64,000 nucleotides of DNA from Moniliophthora roreri. Lineage: Eukaryota; Basidiomycota; Agaricomycetes; Agaricales; Marasmiaceae. The stretch is from contig LATX02000006.1 in NCBI GenBank assembly GCA_001466705.2, forward strand, positions 93,041 to 157,040, written 5' to 3'. Within the stretch, counting starts at the first letter, position 1; each line of letters starts with the position of its first letter. The notes under the pieces were generated by a model, which was not told the DNA's origin, ran no database searches, and saw only the letters and a program-made list of their open reading frames with translations. A program made the position numbers and the translations under genes. Below are positions 1-11,849 of this stretch, piece by piece.

Positions 1-791
1 AAGTCTTGGCTCGTGCAGCAGAGGGTCTTGCCATCACCGAGCTCGAGATCATAACTGTCGGATTCGCTCTTCTTAACTTGGCCATTTATTACTTGTGGCG
101 GAAAAAGCCTCTTCGTGTTCGCTATCCTGTTCGTGTCGATTGGCAACGACGGAGGCTTGATGTGGAATCAAAACGGTCGAAGAGGAAGAACTCCGTGAAG
201 AAGACAATCCATCAAGGGGCTAGTGCGGTCGTTGGGTAAATCTGGTTCGGAGATCACCCGAAAAACAGGAGCGAATTCACTCTAAAGCTCATATCGCTTC
301 CAGTTTTCATTACGCTGGATATTATTATCGGATTCTACACCATGCTATTGGAGAGGGAGAGGTTCTGGAGATGGGAAATCCCTCAAACGCACGCCATCCT
401 ATTCACCTCGAGACTGAAGAAAGATCCACTCCGACTTTACATCGCCGTTTATTCCATCGCATTTGTATTCGGCGCCATACATTGCATCCCGTGGGTTTTC
501 CACTTTCCGACGCATTCAGAGCAGCTGCTTTGGCGTACATCTGCTGTGGCAGTAGCTGCGGCACCGATAGCGTTGGGCCTTCAACATTTGTACGGAGGCG
601 TAATTTTCACAAAGTATAAAACTCCAGTTTCGCTGGACCGTGCGATGCTGGGAATTGCATTACTGCTTTTCGCATTTTACACCGCAGCACGGATCATCCT
701 CATTGTCGTAGCATTCACAGCGTTGCGAGATCTCCCTCCAAGTGCCTACCAAACTGTACAGTGGACTACTTTCATACCATACATTGATTGA
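1..791 (+). pseudogene. multi-pass membrane protein family, copy A (5'-truncated, one in-frame stop)
   Basis: This is the C-terminal part of the membrane protein family that recurs at B-F; the 5' part lies outside the window. The family signature after the central membrane segments is clear (ITELEIITVGFALLN, then KKPLRVRYPVRV), followed by the last four membrane segments and the conserved tail LRDLPPSAYQTVQWTTFIP. A TAA at 237-239 interrupts the frame. The same frame stays open on both sides (240 to the TGA at 789-791), so one nonsense codon is the only visible lesion. It could be a real pseudogene, an allele, or a base error. Function is unknown; plasma or internal membrane location is inferred from the hydrophobic segments. 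Confidence 0.8.
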
Positions 792-1249
792 TTCGGTTTT
801 CTTTTTATCACCGAATATGCTGTACTTTTAGCTAATTGTGTACCGGGTTTGAGCTATCCATACATGGCTTGTCTGACTTCTGAATGTAAAGTCCATTTGC
901 ACGGCACGTTAAATTGCCCAGCCTATCATGTTGCCGTGCATGACCACACTAATACCTTCGTTGTCTTCACCACCGGGTGCCTATCAAACTGTATGGATCC
1001 GCCACATCAATTAAAATCGGTACGTCTTCTGCGTTTGAGTTTTACCGAGTTCGATATGACTGACTCATCTCTCGAGACTCGAGACCATTCAAGGTATGCG
1101 AGACGGAACAGAATCGCGGCCGTTGTTGTGGACAGACTATACCTGAGTGAATACCATATTCATATTTCAAGTTATCTGATGTACAAGGATAGTCTACATT
1201 GAATACACCTACACATACAAACCAGCACCGCCCACTCAACCGTTTACGT
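792..1249. other. convergent intergenic spacer
   Basis: This is the space between the 3' end of copy A and the 3' end of the minus-strand copper transporter. It has short open frames only, with no homology I recognise and no RNA gene seen. It presumably holds the two 3' untranslated regions. Confidence 0.5.
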
Positions 1250-1954
1250 TCAATGCACATGGGCTGAGGCGTTGAACCTTCCAAACAACGTTTCGCCGAC
1301 TCCAAGGCCAATGATGATGGACAGAATGAAAGCAACTTGGAACGTCCTGGATTCGGCTATCAGTAAGTACTGGCAGAAAAGACAGTCGAAACCAGACATA
1401 CATTACTGCCAGCATGAGCGCAAAACCAAGCGTAGCCTGTGCAGCCTGCATAACGCCTCGTGCAATATCACGAGCTAGATTGAACGGTGGCAAAGTGCGC
1501 ATCTTCATCGTCAACGCAGCTTCCGAGTCTGAACCCGCTCCTTTCAAATCGGCGAATTTATTGGCATGTTCGAGTTGGGCTCTGTAGAAGTAGACATTTA
1601 TTAGCGTCGAGTCAAAGAAGAGAGTAACGCGTCGTCGTACCTCATCTTCCAATGGGCCTCCATAATACCACGAGCGCCCGCTACTCCCCTATCCAGAATT
1701 GCCAGTAGGAACAGTCCTATAGCCGCTCCGGCCAGGGCGCCATTGGTCTTGGGAACCCAGCCCTCGAACCATAGAGTATCGCCGAGAGTGACATGGAAAT
1801 AAGACATCATCATCTGCATGCCGCTGCCGGCACTTTCGCTTTCCGAGTGCATCGCCGAATCCACTTCCGTGTCCGCGCTGGGTTCCTGCCCATGACCGAG
1901 TACTGGAAGTAGGAAGCACAAAAGAGCGATGAAGATGTTCCACCTGAACGACAT
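1250..1954 (-). CDS. Ctr-family copper transporter
   Basis: A three-exon gene on the minus strand: 1954-1641, 1581-1402 and 1346-1250, with GT-AG introns of 59 and 55 bp. It gives a 196-residue protein. The N-terminus has a signal-like hydrophobic stretch (residues about 5-20), then an acidic/Ser segment and a Met-rich stretch MQMMMSYFH just before membrane segment 1. After a soluble loop comes segment 2, containing MLAVM, which matches the MxxxM copper-selectivity motif of Ctr proteins. Segment 3 follows with GLGVG, matching the GxxxG packing motif. Members trimerise and import Cu(I) across plasma or vacuolar membranes. I chose the ATG at 1954 because it places the hydrophobic leader at the start; an in-frame ATG lies 40 codons upstream. 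Family assignment is strong; the compartment is unknown. Confidence 0.88.
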
Positions 1955-2074
1955 AGTGAAGGGTGAGGGCTCTAACCAGAGAGCCTTGTTGTGCTTGGAG
2001 GAAACTTGATGATGTCCATCGAAGGGGTCTTTAAGTAAGAACTGAGCTGTCACGGACTTCTCGGATGACAACAT

Positions 2075-3736
2075 GCACCGTAGACTTGGAATGAAGGACG
2101 ATCTGCAAGTAAGTGTACATGCAGTCTAGGCTTTCAATTGACACTCACCACACAGAACGCCCAGTGTTCTGGAGGGCCCCAACTAAACTAAATAGACTGC
2201 ATGATGACCCAGACAGTTGGTCGACGCCAGTGGAGATGGAACAGCGCTTGGCAGCGATGATGGAGATTGAATGACAACCGGCTATGATGTAGCAACCAGA
2301 ATCACTTGGCGGGCGCTTCTCCTATGCCAGCACCTTCAGTACGCGCTTATGAGCATATCCATCAAAGCTTGGTAGCATCGGGATGTCTGCAATGCTCCTC
2401 CAAAACTGACGTGAGGGTATCTAAACGGAAGAAAAAGTGAATTAGTACGAAAAATGGAAGAGGCAGAAAAGTCGTAACTGGAAGAGGTAGGCATGTCAAC
2501 ATCGGCCAATAGCACCACCACGATCACGGTCCGTGTAACGAGCAATGAAAGCTGGGACGAAGGGATATCCAAAGTACTCGCATGAATGATGCCGGTATAG
2601 CCAGCACCCTCAATGGACTTGACGCCTGTCGTATGAGTAGCACCTGCTGTGGATCGTCAGTTTGCATGTCAACCATCAGAAGCGGGTACACTGATCCATG
2701 ATCCATGACTAGAGGCAACACGATCCTCCCGAGCTTCATTGATCCATACCGCTCACGCTAAAGGTTGCGGTACCCCGAGTATCTTGGACTATGTTGGAGG
2801 ACAAGATAGCGACGCTTGATGTTGCGGTCCTCCGATAGCGTCAGGCGTCAATGTCGCGAATGAGAAGAAAGCAACACACGATTTAGGGCTATGAGAACGG
2901 AAAGTAGTCGGACCCTTGATTGGCATGCTTCGGAGACGAGGGACAAGGGACAGTTATATCACGACCACAGCGACGGAGCTGATCGATGTGGATGGGAAGA
3001 AACTGCAACAGATGTGTCAATTGCGGAAACAAATAAGGTTCCTGGCACACGCACAGGGTCAATAATGTTGTCAATTAGAATGATTCGTAGGGGTACTGCC
3101 AGTGGAGCATTTCACGCATGGCGAGACCGTGGGATGGGTATAACGGGAGCACAGTGCGGGTCACTGGAGGCCGTTATCAGTTCGATGTAGCCCGTAATGC
3201 TTGGTAGAACTCACAAATTGGGGTGGCTTCGCTTCCTTTCGCTTTGTAGCCGAGTGCCGTCGAGATCACTGCTCCAGGGTTTGAATTTTCGTGTGTACAT
3301 CCATCGTGAACTTGTGCAGCCTGCCTTTGAGACCATTGGTATCGAGAACCGTATGGCGTTGCTTCAAGCAGACATCCTAGGAAATCGTGTGATGAGTTTA
3401 GAGGAAAGTAACGAAAGAGGCAACAAATAACGAGCAAAGTAGCTTTGCGTAGTGGGTTGACAATGAAAGAATCACTCACCCGAGATAGGAAGACACTCTA
3501 CACTCCATAATCGAGCTATTTCGCCGGGAGATCTCTTTTCTGCTCGGCCCAGATCAGACTTGTGATTCCAAATGTTGATGTACTCAGCTGTCAGCGAAGC
3601 AAACTATCAGAGCGAGCAAAAGAGGACTTTCATGGATTTGAACTTACCCACAATAGTTCTGCCTCCCCTTCTCTTTCGATTTCTTCTCCAACAGCGACCC
3701 CATAACCCCGATACTCCTACTCGAAAGTAGATCCGA
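2075..3736. other. region without a recognised gene
   Basis: Several short frames occur on the minus strand (2336-2739, 2889-3479) with splice-like GT-AG pairs between them, so a fragmented or decayed multi-exon gene is possible. I could not join them into a convincing protein or recognise a family. Confidence 0.35.
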
Positions 3737-4391
3737 TTGCGTTTGCGTTAGTTCGTGCTTGCTTCGACGTCAGTGTGGATGGGCTTGGATTTGGTGCAGC
3801 GCGACCTCTGGCAAGGAAGTGGGCCTATGTAGCCTAAAATCATGAAGAGTGGCGTTCATCTTGTTTTGACCGAGAAAATATCAATTGATGAACGACGAGC
3901 GACAGGAAAAAGACAAACCAAAACCGTCACCAAATAAGTGACCATTGCCAGTAGGAAGAAGACGAACGATGTTGATAGTGACGGTATCTAATTGATAGTA
4001 AACCGTGGCCGACAAGTCAAATACGACCGTGATTGGGGGAAAGGGTACCGCATCGTGGATAACGGAAAATAAGAAGCCTGAGTGGAGTTTGCTTGACACT
4101 GTCGACGTGATGTCGGCAGGGTCTTATATATTCTCACGCTCACCTGTTCTCCATAACCTATCGCATCGGGCATCATTGATGCATTGGCAATTGGTTCCTC
4201 TTACTGTATGCTCACCACATAGACCCCGGTGGAGAGGGCCGAGTGGTCTGGCTATCGCGATGCCGAAGACACGATGCTGGTTCTGATGATGGCTGACTAC
4301 GTACACGGAAATGTAGACTACGCGCCGGAAGCTCATGCCAAACACTGCTAAACAGGTCTGGAACCTCCGCTCCGTGCCCCGGTCCCCCTAC
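3737..4391 (+). repeat. 655-bp direct repeat, copy 1
   Basis: Nearly identical to 5563-6217 (shift of 1826 bp) with only a few substitutions, for example near 4350/6176. The homology stops abruptly at both ends. The second copy starts exactly after the single n at 5562, which suggests two contigs or two haplotypes placed in tandem. The repeat holds short frames on both strands but no protein I recognise. Confidence 0.9.
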
Positions 4392-4472
4392 TACATGTGC
4401 CCCCACCAAAAAATGCGCGGCGTCCTCGTCGCGCGGTGACAAGAAATGAAGCTATGTAAAGAGAAAAGAGAA

Positions 4473-5561
4473 CTAACGCCTGACCCAACCAAGATCTCCC
4501 AAGATCCTACCCAGCTGAACCAAACGGGGATCCCTATCCCAGTCCAATGGCGGAAGTGAGCCGCTCGAAGACCTGTAAGTTGTTGAGGTTGGGAGATGGT
4601 CTGTACTGGTTTCCCAGGTCCGATACCGGAAGGGTGACGACGGATAATAAGTGGTGTCGAGTGATTAAGTTTCAGATGGCGTGTAGAACGTATATTAGTC
4701 GGTTTGATAGTGTGACGTGGAAAGTGATGTTTGTCGAGACGAGACGAACGTGTAGCGTGTCGCTGAAGTGAGCTGAATGGTTGTCGTGATGCTGACTTGG
4801 AACGTAAAACTGTGAGATCGCGTGTCGGAGATGATGATGGTGGTATGAGCGTTGTAGCGGGTATCGTGTCAGCGTCATCTGCCCAGTTCAGAGGTGATAG
4901 CACAGTGGCTGGCTCAGCAGATGGCTCAGAGGAAATTGGAGGAATATGGTGGTCAGGTTCAGGTTCGTGTTCATGTTCGGGTTCGGGAGTGAGGCCAGTT
5001 GTGTCAATGGAAACGGAAGTGGTGGTTCGTGCCTCCTGCAGTTCCTTCTCTCTTTCTGCTGCCTGCTTCGCAATTGCCAATCCCAGCTGCCTTCCTTCCT
5101 CTATACTCTCTGCTCTAACCTCTCCTCGTCCCTTCAATACCCCACATTGCTTGCCGGCTTCGAAAGCGGCATCCCAAATCACCCGAAACATTGCCTCCTG
5201 GTCCGTTGCTTGCGAAAAATCTGTAAATGCTTTGGCGTATATGCCACGTGGGTCGATAATGCTAGTGCTGATGAGAACGGAGAACATGGGATGTACCTCC
5301 GAAGGCTCCGGCTTGGTGACTGGAGGTGGTGGTGGAGCTGCAGTGACTGTGTTGACCGAAACTGGGGAAGACGTGATGTCCCTGCATTTGACCGTAGAAG
5401 CATCCCCTTTAAGACCGTCGATCCAATATGCTCTAAAGGCCTCCCTGGTCGCGGCCCATTCGTTGCCTACATCACCAAGCCTGTCCCACCATAACCTGCA
5501 CTCTCCTTCTACCAGATTCCCGAACTTCTTCAGCTTGTACGAGCTTGTCTTCTTCTTGAAT
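4473..5561 (-). pseudogene. low-complexity basidiomycete protein, truncated and frameshifted
   Basis: A long open frame on the minus strand runs from the n at 5562 to about 4580. It starts without its N-terminus (first visible part reads LVEGECRLWWDRLG). It then has a proline run, an Ala/Glu-rich helical segment (EAGKQCGVLKGRGEVRAE), a Glu/Pro/His stretch, and a tail with LNWADDADTIP, PTRDLTVL and PFSSLQR. These tail motifs recall Ser/Pro-rich hypothetical proteins common in Agaricomycetes. The expected C-terminus (LDWDRDPRLVQLGRILGDLG then TAG at 4473-4475) is in another frame, so a frameshift lies roughly between 4570 and 4780. The main frame otherwise reads on to 4391 in unlikely sequence. 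The function is not known. Confidence 0.65.
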
Positions 5562-5562
5562 N
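5562..5562. other. single-n scaffold join
   Basis: One ambiguous base truncates the minus-strand gene at 4473-5561 and is followed at once by the second copy of the 655-bp repeat. This is probably an assembly join, not a biological junction. Confidence 0.8.
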
Positions 5563-6217
5563 TTGCGTTTGCGTTAGTTCGTGCTTGCTTCGACGTCAGT
5601 GTGGATGGGCTTGGATTTGGTGCAGCGCGACCTCTGGCAAGGAAGTGGGCCTATGTAGCCTAAAATCATGAAGAGTGGCGTTCATCTTGTTTTGACCGAG
5701 AAAATATCAATTGATGAACGACGAGCGACAGGAAAAAGACAAACCAAAACCGTCACCAAATAAGTGACCATTGCCAGTAGGAAGAAGACGAACGATGTTG
5801 ATAGTGACGGTATCTAATTGATAGTAAACCGTGGCCGACAAGTCAAATACGACCGTGATTGGGGGAAAGGGTACCGCATCGTGGATAACGGAAAATAAGA
5901 AGCCTGAGTGGAGTTTGCTTGACACTGTCGACGTGATGTCGGCAGGGTCTTATATATTCTCACGCTCACCTGTTCTCCATAACCTATCGCATCGGGCATC
6001 ATTGATGCATTGGCAATTGGTTCCTCTTACTGTATGCTCACCACATAGACCCCGGTGGAGAGGGCCGAGTGGTCTGGCTATCGCGATGCCGAAGACACGA
6101 TGCTGGTTCTGATGATGGCTGACTACGTACACGGAAATGTAGACTACGCGCCGGAAGCTCATGCCAAACACTGCCAAACAGGCCTGGAACCTCCGCTCCG
6201 TGCCCCGGTCCCCCTAC
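5563..6217 (+). repeat. 655-bp direct repeat, copy 2
   Basis: Copy of 3737-4391. After 6217 the sequence continues into the probable promoter of membrane-protein copy B, whereas copy 1 continues into the low-complexity gene. The two copies therefore have different right flanks. Confidence 0.9.
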
Positions 6218-6450
6218 CACACCGGTGCGTGCGATTCTGAAGAAAGAGGCTTTGGGCTGTTGGGTAAGCCCTCAAAATACATCGCTTCTGACATACTTAA
6301 TGGAAGGTCGGACGTACGGTCACACGAACAAAGTTCGACGCCGCTGCGAGCTAGCTGTCAACGCTTGACGGAAATAGCTGCTTCTCGTGGAGTATCGAGT
6401 ACCTTCCGAATACGCCCATCCTTCTTTTCCATAAATACTGGATCAAGTAC

Positions 6451-8164
6451 ATGCTATGGGGTCTCCTCTTTCCGATGCCTCCCCCCGGCGGTCGATACAT
6501 ATCCTCCAGCACCCTCGCAGCTTCCAATAGCTCAACTCCTTTTGATCCAATTACTGGTGAATGCGTCGACATTAACGGGTGCAGGTCACTATTCGACATC
6601 TTTTGGAGCTGCATTTCAGTCATATTCATCTGTACTTGGGTCGCTATTCATCCCAATATCCCCAAAGTCGGAACACATCCCGCCGTGATGCTATACGAAA
6701 ATATTGAACTCATGCTCGCTGCGCTCATGGCACCTGAAGTTATCATTCTGTGGGCGATGAGACAACGTTTTTCAGCCCAAAAAATTGCTGCAAAGTTCAA
6801 TAGTCAGTACCTTTTTTTGTTTTTGGAATTAGATCTACTATCGCCGGCTCAATACTTTTCGACAGAGTATGGATGGGGAAAGTCGCACGGGTTCTTCGTT
6901 CTGATGGGAGGTTTCGCTCTTTATGACAAAGGTGAATTTTGCGGATATCTCTGGGAAGAGCGGAAGATATCAGAGGATAAGCTTCACGAGGTATACTGGG
7001 ATAAGATCGTCAACCGGCACAATAAAATTGAGGAGCTTTTTTCTCATGGTCCTCACTCTGAGGTAAGTTCCTCTCTACATTTGCGTTGCTTCTCTAATTA
7101 TATTGAATAAGCCATCTCTCAGTACCATCAGCCACGGAATGATGACACGGTAACTTTCTTCGTTCTGCTTTTGGAAAGTATCTTACTGAATAGCAAATTA
7201 GGAAGGAAGAGAAGCCTTGGAGAAACCATACACTAAGCCGACATGTCTCCTAGAATATCTTGTCGCTAATGGATACATCACAATCACAGAGGACAGCATC
7301 CATGATAAAAGCAAAGGCGATATGATCTCCAAATTCTTAGCCGTCCTCCAGACCACTTGGTTCTTGCTGCAAGTAGTGGCTCGCGCAGTAACTGGAGTCG
7401 CCATTACAGAGCTCGAAATCGTCACCGTTGCCTTCGCTCTTCTCAATTTCATCACCTATTTCCTGTGGTGGAACAAGCCGCTCAGCGTCCAGTACCCCAT
7501 CCACGTTACCTGGCGGCAGCACGCGTATATCAAGCCGGATAAACCGACGCAAAGCTGGGCAAAGTCCATCCACGAAGGAATCGTGGAAACGGTTCGGGTG
7601 ATCAGTGCAGACAGTATGTTCGACGGAGCGCCCTTGATTCTTCAACTTTTATTTTTGCCGTGGTTGATAGTACGGGATATCCTCGCCACATGTGCACTTC
7701 GCCTTCAACGAATATCACACAACTCCGAGCTAGCATCGTCGCACGAAGACTTGGGGGTGGATAATCCGCTATTCATCTCAACTTCAAGCCTTGTACCGAT
7801 AAAAGAACCCCTCGGCTTCTATATTGCTAGCTATTCTATTGCATTTGTGTTCGGTGGCATCCACTGCATTCCATGGTTATTCCACTTTCCAACACATGCG
7901 GAACAAGTACTGTGGCGTATTTCAGCTGTTGCCGTTGCAGCTGCACCGATCCCGATGGGTTTTCTACAATGGTATTACAAGGATGGCGTAGGGTTTCGAT
8001 TATCGAATATTTTCGTGGTAGTACCCCTCTCACTTTTACTCGGCGTAATCTATATCTTTGCGCGAATTATACTTATAATCCTCTGTCTGACGGCCCTGCG
8101 AGATCTCCCTCAAAGTGCCTACCAGACCGTGCAATGGACTAAATTTATTCCTCATGTCGGCTGA
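6451..8164 (+). CDS. multi-pass membrane protein family, copy B
   Basis: Four exons: 6451-6802, 6866-7062, 7123-7149, 7202-8164, giving 512 residues. The introns are in phases 1, 0, 0, as in copies C-E. The N-terminus ends in a cysteine signature, DPITGECVDINGCR, before membrane segment 1. Segment 2 has APEVIILWAMRQ, then YGWGKSH and GGFALYD around segment 3. A soluble stretch follows, then LLEYLVANGYITITEDSI. Five or six further hydrophobic segments precede the tail LRDLPQSAYQTVQWTKFIP. In total 8-9 membrane segments are visible. This type of protein is widespread and uncharacterised in fungi; transport, sensing or another role cannot be told apart from sequence. The start at 6451 is the first ATG upstream of the signature; 6475 is an alternative. 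Confidence 0.8.
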
Positions 8165-8582
8165 CGCAGGTATGCCCTCTCTACTAGCGGTGATTCCGAC
8201 CATCTCATTTGAAATCGTTATTCAGAATCAGGCCTCGCAGTATGTACATGTACCAGCTTTCATTTCACGTCCGTCTCCGTACCTATGCCAAAGCCAAAGC
8301 CAAAGCCCATCTTTATAACCTGAATCCAATTATTATTATCGCTTAGCTGTTCGCTTTATTTCTCATACTACTTCACTTACATTCCCTGTCCGGCGGCAAT
8401 CCAGTCTCAAGTATCTGTTCTTACATAGAGCGATACTCGATATACCACCAAAACATGACCCACGATTTTCGGACCAAAGGCCACGCACCCAGTTTCCGCT
8501 TGGGTGTCTGCTTCCGTATTCCGGTGAGTAGGAGAGCAGGCGTGTTGAGGTGTAAGCTGAGTGCGAGTTGCCAATTGAAGTC
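8165..8582. other. 3' flank of copy B with an exon-like relic
   Basis: On the minus strand near 8430-8520 one frame reads PKRKLGAWPLVR, close to PKRKPGAWSLVR on the minus strand near 12780-12840. Two copies of a terminal exon of an unknown gene are therefore likely. No complete gene can be assembled. Confidence 0.4.
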
Positions 8583-8599
8583 TGAGCATACTTTGTCAG

Positions 8600-9340
8600 T
8601 CAGGTAAAAGTAGACGTGGACAGGAAAGAACGTACTCGTATATCCAGTCTATTCTTCCAGCCTTGGTCTGCTTCTGCAGCGTGGATATTCGAGAACAAAA
8701 TGCCGAGCGTCAGTTTTGCTATGTTCCGTAACCTCCAGCGGGTAGCTCCAAGCAAGGACTTAAGGCACCGTAGTCGTGGTGATGAGTACAGAAGATTTAC
8801 GGGATGGCGACAGATACCGTTTGACAGCATCCGTCAATAGCCAAGAACGGGCACGGTGCGCATCCCTCTACAGTTCTATGATGATTTACGGTGCTGAATG
8901 TGCTATACTACTTCATGCTGAGAAGGTACTGTAGGGCCCGAGGGAGAAAGGGATGTTTTCGCAGTGGAAGATTTGGCGCCTGCTGGACTGTAAAGCATAC
9001 TTAGCAAGTAAAATATGTTCTAGGGCAAGAAAACGTACACTCAAACCTGAAGCGTACAGAAAATCTGAATTACCATCAATCAGAGCAGGGTTTGTGTTAC
9101 CATGTAAAGGTTTGCTATCGACTCGGATGCCCTGTGGGGCCGAGTGACGTGTAGGTACAACACCGCTATGGAAGATCGCATGCAAAAGCTGGGAAGACTG
9201 GGTCCATGGGATTGATTCTTTGACAGAACAAATGTCCACTTCGAGTCGAATCGAAGAAACAAATGGAAGTAATAATTTGCGGATTTTCCTGGAGAGCCGT
9301 GGATTACAAAGACTTCCCACGTTTTGTTGCTCCATTACCG
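8600..9340 (-). pseudogene. decayed fragments related to the 32.7-kb single-pass gene, unit 1
   Basis: The minus-strand stretch around 8900-9010 aligns, by eye at about two bases in three, with exon 2 of the gene at 32651-34885 (RQIFHCENIPF versus PRIFRWENVPF). It also has a preserved upstream splice acceptor. Neighbouring frames (8600-8830, 9080-9340) may be other exons but are not confidently aligned. No intact reading frame runs through. The same fragments recur at 16120-16780. Confidence 0.45.
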
Positions 9341-9414
9341 TTACCATCAATAGCCCGTCCAACTCACCCTGACTGTCAAGACTCAGTACTCAATAACAAC
9401 AGGTGCGATACTTA

Positions 9415-9772
9415 CAGCGCTTGTAAAAATTGTAGTATGCGATTTTCGTTGCTCAGCGCCTTTGTTTATAGTAAGCAATAATATGTCCAAATCTGGTACG
9501 CCCTGCACCCCACCAGCTTCTTCCGCTTCTTCAGGATCCTCGCAACGACGCTCAGCCTCACCCAGAACTTTGTGACGATAGATACATGCATCCCTATTGC
9601 ATTCTGGAACAACTTCATCGACAAATCTTCTGCCAAATCATGACCCATGGGTGGTGGGCGACAGTTGGAAGCCATGGCGGGGACCTGAACCATTACATCA
9701 CCCCTGCCAAGTATAAACAAAGGCGCTGAGCAACAAAAATCGAAAACCTCGCTGCAATTTTTACAAGCGCTG
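9415..9772. mobile_element. 358-bp MITE with TA target duplication
   Basis: The ends are inverted repeats of about 55 bp starting CAGCGCTTGTAAAAATTG, running inward through GTTGCTCAGCGCCTTTGTTTATA. TA flanks both sides (9413-9414 and 9773-9774). The paralogous unit at about 16843-16852 reads straight through this point (acttactgtgacc), so it is the empty site. No transposase is encoded. TA duplication with long inverted ends fits a Tc1/mariner-type non-autonomous element; this family call is inference. Confidence 0.85.
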
Positions 9773-9954
9773 TATTGTGACCTTCTAAAGACCGTTTTGA
9801 TTGACGCCATCTAATTATTACAGGGTCTACTGTTCAGTGCACAATGCGGTGTATCTGGTAGCCATCTGTCAAAGAATTTTTACTATCACAAGGGGCGGAG
9901 GATAAAAGCACGTACCGTCTAGCTTCGAGAAACAACACAGCGTCGCAGGTCTCG

Positions 9955-11547
9955 ATGCTCCTGCTCAACGCCCTTGCCCAACCTATATTCCCGAATCCAC
10001 TCGTTTCGAATAACTCTGCCCCTCTTTTTGATTCCGAAACTGGTCAATGCATCAATATACACGGTTGCAGGACAATAGCTAGCCTTTTGTGGAGCTGCCT
10101 CTCAGTCGTATTCATATGTACCTGGACGGCCATCCATCCAAATATCCCTCGCGTGGAAACCAATTCGATCGACATAGCTTATCAGGGTCTCCGAATTATG
10201 GTCGTTGCGTTGATAGCACCTGAAGTCATTATCCTGTGGGCAATGAGGCAGTGGTTCTCCGCAAGAAATATTGTCAAGAAATTCAAAAGTCAGTGGTTAC
10301 AATTCCTCGCAGTATTTATAATAATCTAACGTCTACAGAATATGGGTGGGGTAAATCACATGCATTCTTGGTACTCATGGGAGGATTTGCCCTCTATGAC
10401 GGGGACCAATTTTGTGGGTATCTCTGGGAGAGTCGTGAAGAAATCGATGAAAGATACTGGGATCTGGTCATGGCCCATCATGCAAGAGTGCAAGAAGTCT
10501 TTAGATGGCATGAAGGTGATAGCATGGACTTCGAGGTGCAGTAGCCTTGCTGTTGGCTCTTTCTATAACCAGTAATTCAAACCTCCAGAACCAGCAGAAC
10601 CACGAAGGGAGAGTTTCAGACATCCCGACACTTCCCAGGTTTCAAGTTGATTTAGTCTCAGTGTGTGTTCCTTTTTAGCCGATTTCCTATTTACCTGATC
10701 AATACGATCACGGCAGGAAAAGGAACTGGGAGAGAAAATGTGTCTCCTGGAGTTCTTTGTCGCAAACGGCTACATCACAATCACAGAAGATGAAATCAAG
10801 GACAATTTGAGTCAAGGGGACTTCATATCCAAATCTGTTGCAGTCATACAGACCTCCTGGTTTCTTGCTCAAGTTGTTACTCGTGCAGTTGAAGGTCTCG
10901 CCATTACTGAGCTTGAGATCATCACTGTCGGCTTTGCCCTACTCAGTTTTGGGACATATTTCCTTTGGTGGAGCAAGCCGCTTCGCGTTCGACATCCCAT
11001 ACGGGTAAATTTGCAGCAACGACGATGTCAAGTCGAGCGTCCCCCAGGGCATACATTTCTTTCGGTACTGTGGATGATCTGCAAACTCTTATCCTTACCG
11101 GTGGTCTTGATCCTCAGATTTGGTTATACAATCCTCAGAGCCATCACATATGATTTCATTCGGAGCCTGCAAGGAGCAGGGCGGTTTAGTTCCAGGCTCA
11201 AAGACCAGCCAACTGGAGTATGGTTGACTGCCTTTTTAATCACAGGTGCATTCGGCGCTGTTCACTGCCTCGCATGGAATTTTCTATTCCCGACGCCTCT
11301 CGAACGGTCTCTTTGGCGTCTATCTGCTGTCATAGCTACAATCGCACCTTTTTCCTTTGTGACATTGGGGTTCCTGCTATATTTCCTCGGAAACGTGGTG
11401 GGTGTATTGGGTCACATTCTGACCGTCGTCGCATATATAGTGGCGCGGATCGCCCTCATCGTACTAGCCATCAGGGCTTTGCGAGACCTCCCGCCAAGTG
11501 CCTACCAAGCCGTGCCATGGACAAGATTCATTCCTCACATCGGATGA
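9955..11547 (+). CDS. multi-pass membrane protein family, copy C
   Basis: Exons 9955-10288, 10339-10535, 10589-10660 and 10717-11547 give 477 residues with no internal stop. The first intron is phase 1 and joins KFK to KYGWGKSH. The third donor is GTGTGT at 10661. The N-terminal signature is DSETGQCININGCR-like (here IHGCR), then SLLWSCLSVVFICTWTAIHP (segment 1), APEVIILWAMRQW (segment 2) and SHAFLVLMGGFALYD (segment 3). The second half starts MCLLEFFVANGYITITEDEI and has about six more hydrophobic segments. The end is SAYQAVPWTRFIPHIG. Copy D is its close duplicate. Codon use is CpG-rich, unlike E and F. Function is unknown. Confidence 0.83.
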
Positions 11548-11849
11548 TTCAGGTATGTTTTATGTTTTTTTTTTTTTTTTCACTCAGCCGTTTCTAGGTT
11601 GGCTAATCGAACTCGTGATTCAGAAGCTCATATGGACGTTTCTCGCTCAAATTCCACATCATCTCTTATCCTTCTCGTAGAACCCGCGAGTACTTTGGCA
11701 CCGATACCTTTCACTTCATTACCTAGATATTCAACTGTACTCACATATTTTGTAAACCATGGTCGTACTATGTGCCTAGTTAATACTGAGGCACGTCGCC
11801 AGCAGACTTGCGATGTCAATCGAAGGATGGGGTCATCGTAAGTAAACGA

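Noticed and set aside
4797..5663. 288-codon plus-strand open frame
   Set aside because: It lies antisense to the minus-strand low-complexity gene, whose motifs (LNWADDAD, PFSSLQR) are the recognisable ones. It also runs through the n.
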